Shown: positions 11,629 to 21,500 of the stretch, piece by piece
How positions within the stretch are numbered: position 1 is the stretch's first letter
Layout: every line of letters begins with the position of its first letter
DNA from: Strigops habroptila
Lineage: Eukaryota; Chordata; Aves; Psittaciformes; Psittacidae
DNA length: 64,000 nt
Direction of reading: 5' to 3'
NCBI RefSeq assembly: GCF_004027225.2
Contig: NC_044298.2
Span: 558,001-622,000, forward strand
Program-made: the position numbers and the translations under genes
Notes under the pieces: model-generated
What the model was told of the DNA's origin: nothing
Databases searched by the model: none
Seen by the model: only the letters and a program-made list of their open reading frames with translations

Positions 11629-14600
11629 TTAGTCTGAATCTGCTTCATCTTCAGATTCATCTGCTTCAAACTCTGTCTCATAGCACTGGGAGAGAGTTCT
11701 TAGCTTGTGTAAGGCCTCCTGGAAGTCATCCTGCTCTACTCCAGCAGAGAAGAAACTGGCCCAGCGCCGCGTGTTCACCTTCTGCAGGTCCTTGTACAAG
11801 CCGTAGAGGAGTGTGTGGAGAACTGGGGCAGCCTGGAGGGCTGCCAGCACAGGGATGCTTTCAACAGCTGCAGGGACAAACATCTTTGTGTCAGCAGAGC
11901 CATCAAACCCTGTTTCTCTGCCCTCTTCTACTTCACAAGCAGTTGCTTTGCTTGTCCTCAGCGCAGCAGAGCTGCCAAACACACAGTTTTGCCCTACAAA
12001 CACCCAAAAGGTGAGCTTTTAAAGTCATTTTCTTTTCCCCTCTGTCAGACCCACATCATCTTTTCCTGTTGCAAAGCAAGTTTAAGGGGTGCTTGTTACC
12101 TGCTGGGGAGTGAGTGGGAGGTTTGTCCAGGAGGAAGCCTTGTCTGCTCAGAAGAGGAGAAAAGAACTGGGGGTACGGAGGTAGGGTGTAGCACGGCTGC
12201 TCAAGCACATGGGATGTGCTGTAAGGAAGAAGGTGAATAAAGTTATCCCAAACTCACTCTCCCTTCAGCTGCCAGGCAGCGTTCCCTGGTCTGTACCCAA
12301 ACCTGAATCCAAGTTACCCACCTGAAAGCCCCAGGAAACACAGTGTGTAAGTAATGCTGCAGGATGTGCTCAGTGCTCTCACAGGCGTGGAGGGGAGAAG
12401 GGGGCTGCCTTCCTGGGGAGCTGCTGCAAAGAAAACCAGCTCAAAACCAAGTCATGGGACGTGACTGAACCTGGGGGTGACTGAGTTCAGGTTTGCTCTA
12501 CAGGGAGTAACATACAACTGCCTGGAGCACCAGACACTACTAGGGTTGTGAGCACCAGTGCTGCTGAGAGCACTGGAGCTCCGGAGGGAAGAGTGCAGCT
12601 CAAATGCTCCTCACCTGCTGTGTCTGTCTTTGCAAACCCCTCGGAGCACAACGGACTGAGCGAAGCAGGAGCTGCCCTTTTGCTCCCTGCATGAAGCCAG
12701 GAGCTTCCAGGGCACATCCTGCTGGTGGGTGCAGAAAGCATCAGGGAGGGAGGAGCCGTGGAGGGCAGGAAAGGGAACAGAAGCCCACGCAGCCACAACC
12801 TACAGGAGAGGGGGTGACAAGTGATGATGCCCTAGAACCTTCTCTGTGTGTGGGGATGGATGTGGAGCAGAACAGCTCCTGTCCAGGCAGAGCCAACGGG
12901 CTCAGAGGGAGGTCGCTGCTCTTCAACCCTCACCTTTCTCCCTGAGAAGTTGAGTGTTTCAGCAAGGTGCAGCATCGAGCCCTGGGAGGAGCTGAGCCGG
13001 TAGGGAACAGTGAGGGTATCGAGTGCTGCTGCCAGGATGGCGCTGCTGTGGTAGTTCAGCGAGGCCTGTGGAGGGACACAAAGGGAAACGTGACAGGACA
13101 GGTCCCACTGAGCTGTTTCTTCGCTGGTTTTTGTGTATTTTAACTGCAGCAGATTGTGCTCTTGTAGAGGTTGTGGTTAACAGTTCAGGCTCTTCGCTAA
13201 CGTCATCTGCTTGGTGCCAGTCTTCTTGTCTCAGCAGCTTCTTGCTGAGCTGCAGTGACAAACTCCACAGAGGAGGAACACCACAGACAAGCACTTTGTC
13301 ACTGCTGCCACTGAAGCAGTGCAAAGGAGAGCAAAGGGAACGGGGTCCTGTTTGCTGCAGTATGAAAATGAGACGTTGGGGGTGAAGTCTCAGGGCCAAA
13401 GCAGGGAACAACCACACGTACATCATAGTTGATATATGGGAATGTGACAGGAGGTTGTGGCTTGAGTCCCAGGCTCCCGCTGAGGGACAGGGGGCAGAAG
13501 AGGGAGCTGTGGGTGGAGAGATGGACAATGCCCAGCGCTGTGTTCATCAGTCTGTAAACGTTCTTCTGGGAATCCTGGAGGGGGAAAATCCAACCATTAC
13601 AATCTTAAAAGCTGCCACCAAGGAACAGCCTGATCCGCAGCGGGCCCGAAAGCAGCGCCTGTTCTTGGCCTTTTCGCATTGTCTACTTACTCCCACGTTA
13701 CTCATGGCTGGAGTCAAGCCCCAGCTCAGGATTCCTTTTCCTGAATACTCATCACAGAGCAGTTCTGTCACCTTGGCACCGACTCCCGAGAAGCCGTTGT
13801 GTAGGTCACAGAGAACCTGAAAGCCCTGTGCAAAACAAGGGCAGCACCTGAGAGCCTTCAGAACCTTAACGGGAAGGTTCTTGAAAGCAAAGGGCAGCTG
13901 GGGCCGAGCTGTCAAACCTGAAGGTAATCACACTCCTCAACAAAGTAGTGCAACCGATCTTCCAGCTCCTCCATGCAGGCAGGATCCTGCAGGAGCCTTT
14001 CACCTTGGGCAAAGGCTTCCAGACACCCACAGTCCCTATGGAAAAAAGGAAGAATAAGAATAAAGCTTACTCTATTCCCCTCTAAATTATTCCTCGAAGG
14101 CAAAACGAAGCCCCTGTTCTGGACAAGCGATTCCAGCCCAGTCCTTCAGGCCATACCCATCGTGCATGTACTGCCGGGTGACATAGAGGCTCTTGGGATG
14201 CAACTGAACATTGAGGTGATCGGACCAGAGCTGCACGTTGCTGCCGGAGGGAACTTCCTGGGCAGCAGCGAGTGGGGAAGGGGCAGGAGCTGGACCTGGA
14301 ATGAGAGATGGGAAGAGGGAAGCTCCTGTCAGCTCTGAACAGCCGCTTGGATAAGAAAAAGCCAGTTTTGTTTTCATCTCATTCAGTTTCTTAACCTATT
14401 TACTGCTCTTTGACCCATCTTTCCACAAGCAGGAAATCTTATCCATAGTTTTCCTTCTCCCCTCACACTCGTTCACTGACACATTGGCCAGCATCAGTCC
14501 TAAGCAAGTAACCCAAACCCCTCAGGACAGCACCAGTGCCCCATCCCTGGCAGTGTTCAAGGGATGGGGGGCTTGGAGCAACCTGCTCTAGTGGAAGGTG

Positions 14601-15447
14601 TCCCTGCCCGTGGCAGGGGTTGGAACTGGAGGAGCTTTAAGGTCCCTTCAACGCGAAGGGGTCTGTGAGTCTCTGAGAACACAAGTACCGGGCACGCACC
14701 TCGAGCCGCAGCGCCGGCGCTGCCCGTGCTGCCGGAGGACGCATCTTCCTACGGGAGAAGCCCGGGCACGGCCGTTACTGCTGCTCCGCCGCGTCCCTCC
14801 GGTGTCAGCGGGCGGGAAGTCGCTGCCAACACCCCCCGCCCGCCCCGCCCGCCCTCACCGTGCGGCTCCCGGTGTCCCGCGGCGCGGAGGCCCCGCTCGG
14901 GCCGCGCTCCAGGTAAGCGGCGACCGCCCCGTTCCTGCAACACAAACCGGGGCAGCTCCGGCGGCCCCGCGCCCCCCCCCCCCCCCTCCCCCCGCCCCGC
15001 CCGGGCACTCACCAGGTCACCGGCGCCTCCGCGCCCGCGCCGCCGGTCCTCAGCGCGCCCGCGCCGCCTGCGAGAGAGCGCGGTCACGGCGGGGCCGCCC
15101 CGCAGCCCCCCGCACCGCACACACACACACACACAACCCCCCCCCCGCCCGCCCGCCCCGCCGGTACCTTTCAGCTCCAGCGCTACCAGGCGCGGCGTGT
15201 GGATCTCCCGCCCGCCCGGCGCCTGCCCGGTGCGCAGCAGCGCGGAGGAGCGGAGCTCGGCGGCCTCGGCGGGGCGGCGCAGCGCGGCGGCCTGCGGGGG
15301 GGTTCAGCGGCTCAGACCCGCGCCCGGCCCCGGCCCGATCCCACCGCCCCGTTCCCGGTGCCGGTCCCGCACCTGCAGCCCCCACCAGTGCGCTCCCGCG
15401 CTCCCCGCGTACGGCCCCAGCTGCAGCGTCACCGCCTCGCCCGGCAT
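11629..15447 (-). CDS. MSTO1: MSTO1 (Misato homologue), complete, 14 exons
   Basis: Tubulin-related Misato/DML1 family protein known to act at the outer mitochondrial membrane in mitochondrial distribution and fusion. Coding exons, first to last: 15373-15447, 15168-15291, 15013-15067, 14859-14934, 14700-14748, 14157-14295, 13918-14035, 13691-13825, 13422-13574, 12934-13065, 12615-12799, 12322-12423, 12100-12218, 11629-11867. They total 1,701 nt (566 residues plus TAA), close to human (about 570), with every phase compatible and GT-AG borders. The N-terminus ([17 protein letters not shown]) is the tubulin-like Misato start. The eighth exon has [20 protein letters not shown], matching the degenerate tubulin glycine loop. 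The acidic C-terminus ends EADSD. The ATG has A at -3. The first four introns are only 78-110 nt and very GC-rich. DAP3 lies just upstream on the same strand; GON4L converges. Confidence 0.95.
14535..14678 (+). mobile_element. CR1 LINE terminal fragment
   Basis: Sense-oriented CR1 3' end with a small internal deletion, in the MSTO1 intron 14296-14699. Confidence 0.8.
14972..14993 (+). repeat. Poly-C tract
   Basis: C run broken by one T, inside the 78-nt MSTO1 intron 14935-15012. On the transcribed strand it is a G run. Confidence 0.9.
15118..15135 (+). repeat. (CA)n microsatellite followed by C run
   Basis: Nine CA units, then a C-rich stretch, in the 100-nt MSTO1 intron 15068-15167. Confidence 0.9.
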
Positions 15448-15588
15448 CGTGCCCCGCGCCGCACGCGGCGCATGCGCTTCCCGCACCCCGGGAACGGGAA
15501 GCGCGTCAGCACCGGCTCCCCCCCCCCGCCCCGCACAGACGGACGCGGACACCGGAGGACGCGGGACCCGCCGCCGCCGCCGCGGCCC
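15448..15588 (-). promoter_or_regulatory. MSTO1: Compact MSTO1 promoter between DAP3 and MSTO1
   Basis: About 140 bp separate the DAP3 poly(A) signal from the MSTO1 ATG, so the MSTO1 start must lie here or overlap the DAP3 end. The stretch is GC- and CpG-rich, contains the NRF-1 palindrome and shows no TATA box. Promoter role is inferred from position. Confidence 0.55.
15468..15477. promoter_or_regulatory. NRF-1 binding site (perfect palindrome)
   Basis: GCGCATGCGC, the core of the nuclear respiratory factor 1 motif, lies 21-30 bp upstream of the MSTO1 start codon. NRF-1 is known to drive nuclear genes for mitochondrial proteins, which fits MSTO1. Binding itself is inferred. Confidence 0.6.
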
Positions 15589-15594
15589 TTTATT
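15589..15594 (-). terminator. DAP3: DAP3 poly(A) signal 3 nt after the stop
   Basis: On the minus strand the TAA stop (15600-15598) is followed by three bases and then AATAAA. If used, the 3' UTR would be only about 20-40 nt. No alternative signal exists before the MSTO1 promoter. Confidence 0.65.
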
Positions 15595-15597
15595 GCG

Positions 15598-18500
15598 TTA
15601 GAGCGGCCCCGCCAGGCGGTCGAGCTGCCGCGGGTTGGAGCCGCTCAGGAACCGCAGCTCCTCCTTCCCGTCCTCCGTGCGCGCTGCAAGACACAAGGTG
15701 CGTTGTGAGCGCGGCTCCAGCGGGGCTCCCCCCCCCGCAGCCGGTCCCGGTGTGCGGAGCCCCCCGGTGCGGCGCTCACCGTTCTCATGCTGCAGCCACT
15801 TGCGGTCCAGGTAGTACCGGTAGCAGCTCTCGAACTCCCTCGGGCTGTAGTTTGGGACAGGGATGGGGACGAAGGGGTCCAGAGCGTCAAAGCCCTCCTG
15901 GGAAGCAAAGCTCGGGATTGGAGCAGGACCCTCGGAGGGGGGGACCCGGCCCCACTCCAGCAGAGTCAGTTCGAGGGATAAGGAAGAGGTTGGGAGTGAG
16001 GAAGGTTGAGGCTGCAGCACAGGCAGCGCTCCCCGAGCCGAGCACGCTTCCCCAGCCCGGGTTTGTGTTTGCTTCCCCATGGGAAGGGGGGAAAAAATAA
16101 CCAAGAGAGGCCGGGACTCACCTTCCCCAGCAGCTCCTGGGGCAAATAGGCTGAGCTGGGTTTGAAGAGAGAGCCAGTCTGGCTGAGGGTTGTCACTATG
16201 GCACCTCCGGTCTAAAAGGCAGATTAGAAACCCTTTGAGCTGCAAGCGTAGTAGCTGTGAAACAGTTGTGGGGCTTCCAAACTTAAAGGGGCTACAGGAA
16301 ACCCGGAGAGGGGCTTTAGACGAGGGATGTAGGGACAGGATAAGGGGAATGGCTTTAACCTGCCAGAGGGGAGACTGAGATGAGCTCTGAGGCAGAAGCT
16401 CTTCCCTGTGAGGGTGCTGAGGCGCTGGCACAGGGAGCCCAGAGAAGCTGTGGCTGCCCCATCCCTGGCAGTGTTCAAGGCCAGGTTGGACACAGGGGCT
16501 TGGAGCAACCTGCTCTAGTGGAAGGTGTCCCTGCCCGTGGCTGGGGTTGGAGCTGGAGGAGCTTTAAGGTCCCTTCAACCCAACCCACTCTGGGATTAGC
16601 ACAGGCTGATGTTACTGGCATGTACCTTTAATTGCTGAGGAGAACACCCACAAAAGGTAGAGACTGGAACTCACCCAGTCATTCATCATCATCTTCCTCA
16701 GGTTGTACACAAGCGTCAGCTCCTCTGGAGAGACCTGGTGAGGAGTGTCTGGGTCACTTGTTTTTGCCAGAAGTTTGAGACATAAATTCCCCTCCCCTGC
16801 TTCAAATCACACGGGAAGGATCATTTGCAGCCTTTAGGAGCACTTTCTGACTTGCTTTTACTTAGCACTCAGCCTTAGTGATGTTACCCAGGGAAATGCC
16901 CAACCCTCCCCTGCTCTAACAAGATGTTTCTGCGCTTTCCTCTTACTGAACTTCCTGCAGTAAGAACTGTCTAAGGCACCACATTGTGCGGGTCCCTCCA
17001 CGCCAGCAAAGCCAAACGTACATCTCCCAGGGAATACCATAGAACTGCCCTGCAGTGGGAATGCAGAAACAGCACCAGAGCAGATCGCTTCTTACAGGGC
17101 TTTTGTCTTCCTTCTTCAACGTCGTCCGTCCCCAGAGCGCGTTGACGCCGTCCACTGCCACGAGCAGCCTGAAGGAGCCGAGGTGACATTGCTGCTTCAG
17201 CTCCTTCAGCACAACCCCTACGGCATCGCTGGCGATTCTCACACGGGCTAAACCCTGCCAGTAAGAGAAAGCACAAAACTCAGGTTGGCTTTCGTGTTAA
17301 CACAGAACGCTGGTGGCTTTGAGCACTCTCTGCCCTTTTTAAGGGGGAAGGAAGATGAAACAGAAGCCAGGCTGCTCATTCCTTTCAAAGGAGCAATCTG
17401 ATCTAAGGGACTGAGCATCAAAGAAGTGGTGAATGCTCCATCCCTGGCAGTGCTCAAGGCCAGGTTGGACAGAGCCTTGGGTGACATGGCCTAGTGTGAG
17501 GTGTCCCTGCCCGTGGCAGGGGGTTGGAACTAACGAGTTTAAGGTCCTTTCCAAGCCAGTCTGTGCTTCTGTGATCAAAGACATCGGAACTTCCAAGTTC
17601 CACTTTTTGCTTCTATCCAAGTTCTCTGTACAAATTCCATCACATCTTCCACAACGTTTTCTGTAGCCACCCTGTTGACAGGGAAATGCCATTTCCTGGG
17701 GCTCATATTAGCAAGATCTTTAGAAGCAATTTGTTCTACATACACAATGATGGGATCTTCCAAAGCAGTGAGACAAAGGCAGAAGCAGTTGTTACCAGCT
17801 GTGACTCCTTACCTGCTCCACCACTTCACCCAGTGGTCTGCCCTCCTCTGTGATTTCTCGTTTGCCCCACACATATTTTCTCTGTGTTTTTATCTGCAGC
17901 AAAAGAACTACAATTAGATTGGGAACTCCATAGTGCAAAGGCAGCTTCGGCAAGACTGGGTGGCAAGAGACAAGCCAGGGGGTAGTTCTTAGCTACCAAC
18001 CAAGACAACTTGACAGGCTCTACAAACCTCTTTTAGGAAGCGCTCATTGGAGGTTTTGAAGTTCTTGAGCCAGGAGGATGCTTGCAGAGGCTGATCAAGA
18101 CGTTCTTTCTTGTAGGAAGACTGCAGCAGCTCCCTGCAGTTTTTCACCCAGAGATGAGCTGAAAGCAAAATAAACCAGTTGCTTTTCTTTTTCATCAAAA
18201 GAATGGTATGAGTTGGGGGGGGGGGTGTGTTTGTAGCTCTTATACTGCTACCCTGGGAAGAAAATCCCACCATCCTTAACAGAGAAGACTCCCCCTTGAG
18301 AGCAGAAGAGGTTACACAGACCCACACACAGTATGTCATCTTGTCATACTCACCACCAGTGCACAAAGACTGATGATAAGCATGTGAGAGCACGTGAAAG
18401 TAACTGTCATTCTGTTCTCCTTTATTTGGAGAGGTTTGTGCTTTAGAAGCCTTCTCCACTACAGAAAAACAACCACTTGCTGTGGCCAAGCCTGCACCTT

Positions 18501-21500
18501 TCTCTTGCAGCAGCATCTCCCCCATCCCATGTGTGTTTGATGTCGTAACACAACAGCATTGGTGTTCTTACCGTCCGGGATGTGCAGCACCAGCCAGCCT
18601 TGCCTTGTGCAGTAGTGAATCACGTGGCACAGGGTCATGGTTTTCCCTGTTCCCTTCTCACCATCTCCAACATGGACTGTCAAGGAAAGGCTCTGACAAA
18701 CCACTTCAGTGTATTCCTGACTCGATAAGGTATAAGGAAGCTCAAGGGTCATCAAAGCAAGGGTGGCATTCCATCCTGCTTTTGTTGGGCAGGACAACTA
18801 GCCTCAGGAGTTCCTTCTTTCTATACATCCCCACCCCAGTACATCAGAGCTGATGATCCCCATGCCCTTAGTTGTGCTGATAGCCTGTTTGTACATCTGT
18901 GCCATAAGCCAAATCAGAACCACCTCTGAAGACTAACCTGCAGTGGTCAGCATAGGATCAAACATCACCCTCATGTGGATAAATTCACCTGCTCGTATTT
19001 AACTTGCATTCTACTCTCAAGTAAGTGGTAAAAGATACAGATCACATATCTGACAGCTGGGTGTGCAAAGTTGGAGCTCTTCAGGTAGGTGAAGAGTTCC
19101 AGAGCTGGTTTTCGCACCATCAGGAAGGCTTCGTTGAAGGTCTTAATCTGAGAAAAGGAAGAGACTGTGAACAAGAAGCCAAGTGCTGGCACACGACAGC
19201 TCTTCCTGCATGACCCCATCTCTGGGACTGTGCAGGGTCTGAATGTCCGCTGCTGTCCCCTCGTTACCAGACCAGTCACCACAGAAGTGGATCAGGTTGG
19301 TCAAGCATGACTTGCCCTTGGTGAAGCCACGCTGACAACCCCGATGACTTCATTGTCTTTGTGTGCCTGGAAGTGATTTCCAGGCTTAGCTGTTCCATCA
19401 CGTTTCCAGAGATGGAGGTGAGGCCAAGTGACCATTCTATGATTCTAAGGTGGAATCGTCCAACCCTTCTGCCACTATTCTGGTTAGGCTGACTCCTATC
19501 TTAGATGTAGAAAAGGAGAGTAAGGACCAGGAATAATTGCGTTCTTGCAGCACATCACTCTCTCTTATTCCAACAGGAAAGCATCCCAACTACCCGATGG
19601 ATCTGGTTCTTCCCACCTCCCAGTCCACTCCCCACAAACCTGCTCTAAGACACGTACCTGCTGCTGGAACCGATAGGGCAGCCCGTGTGGGAACACAGCT
19701 CTGACCTCCTCCAGTGGAATGCTGTAGTGGCGCCCCTCGTGCTGCTCTCCGTGGTTGGCCTGGGAAGGTAAAATGCAAACTGTGACACTTGGCAGAGTCT
19801 GAGGTCTCTTTTCTGGATCCAGGAGGCCTGTGAGAACCAAACAGGGAGGGAACACTCAAAGCAAGTATCTACTTAGAGGCAGAACTACTACTGTATTAAA
19901 GTACACAGGAATTGCAGTACCAGGACACTAATGGCAGATGCTTAGGAAGAGTCTACAGAAAGGACCCTACCTGGCAAGAAACAATAATGGGCTTCCTTGA
20001 GCTTAGATATGAATCGTTGTGTTTCAGGCACCAGGGCCTTAAGCTTCATGAATTTCTCTCATCTTTTATTAGTCCACTTGTACTTCTGCTCACCACAACA
20101 CCTTACCAGCACCAGGGTTCCCTTTGGAGTTATCTGCTGGATTCAGATTGACTTTCCTTAAGCCTCTGACAGAACTGCTGTCTGTTTTGTTCTTTGCCAT
20201 CTCTCAGGAGCAATTCCTAACACACCATTTGCCTTGGTAACTGGCACTGTTGTTTAAGAACTCACAATCTGTTTTCCAGGGCAATCATTTCAAGTCTCTT
20301 GCTGGGACACATGTGGTCAGGATTACTGCTCCAGCAGACCAGCATCATTCTATGTTTATTTACAGTGATTACTTTCAGATCTCTGACTATGCACACAAAG
20401 AAACAGTACCTGAGAGTTTAATACCCATCTCATGCCTTGTTACACAGCGATGGTTTCATTATTCTATTTACCTACCATATACAATACTTGCAAAAGCACT
20501 TATTTACTCTTGGTCTAGTCATCAGGTTTGAGTCTTGTGCAATAAAGGCAGTATTTAGAGACACTATTCTGCAGCACTACCTGTGTGACTTGCAGCAACT
20601 TCTGTGCCAAGCTGGGCCTGCCTTTTCTAGCAGCTTTGTGCCAAGCTCTGGAGCTTATGTCATGTCCATGGATTGAAAGTTAAAAGCTCCTCCTCTTTAT
20701 TCTTGTGCATGCCAATCTCTTGCTTCCATTTTGGTTGCGATGGAACCAGACTCTAACAACTTCCTTCTTTTCTCTATTTTGCATAATAATGATCCAGGAA
20801 TAGCTTTATTTCCTATTTAGAAAGGAAAAGCAGCAGTCATGATTTCTGCCAGCTTTACCAGATCTGGGAGTTGAGCCACACGCTTTCCTTGTGTTCCCTA
20901 TTAGCTTTGCTGTGGACCCAGGGCTTAATTTACTGAGGCCAGAACAGAGGAGACAGTTCTGCTCTGGGCTTGGTCGCTCACCTCTGCCTGCTGCTTTGAC
21001 CAGAATGAATGGGGAAAACCAAGTTGTGCTGAGTTCTGCTTCCTGCTGTGTTCCTCCCAGGGAACCATGTGAGCAGCTCTACCTGCAGGTCTGCCGACTG
21101 CCTGCCTTTGCCATGAGTATTTGGCTTTTCCCAGTTCCTTGAAGGACTCTTCACATCTGCAGCTCTGTTGCAGACCCCTGAATTCTCTAGCCGAGGCTTC
21201 TGGCTACATTCCTTTCTTCAGATGAGACTTTCAGCATGCAGCATGCCTGGGCTCTTATCTTCTGCCCCCTCCACTCTGAAAAGTCCATGCTAATGACACC
21301 TCCATTCCATGCCTTACTGAGGACAGGTACTCCTAGGCCAGGTCAGTGTGTCCTGGACTGTATGCTCACCTTGGTCCAGCTGCAGGAGTCGAGGTGCCCA
21401 CAGGTTCGCCAGACTATTTATAGTAAGAAACCATTTGGTAACTTCAGCAAACTGCTCTCTCCGGTGCTTAAGTGGCCAATGTGGTGTTTACTGGTCAGTA

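Larger units (their letters stand above)
10937..11640 (+). other. GON4L: GON4L 3' untranslated region
   Basis: Region from the TGA at 10934-10936 to about 18 nt past the only AATAAA found on this strand. No repeat or conserved structure was recognised. Its end runs into the terminal coding exon of MSTO1 on the other strand. The exact cleavage site is an estimate. Confidence 0.6.

Noticed and set aside
14598-16100. 500-codon open frame on the plus strand across MSTO1 and DAP3 ends
   Set aside because: It is opposite to well-supported exons, is built of GC-rich Pro/Arg/Ala runs and part of a CR1 copy, and begins at a non-ATG codon. It is a composition artefact.
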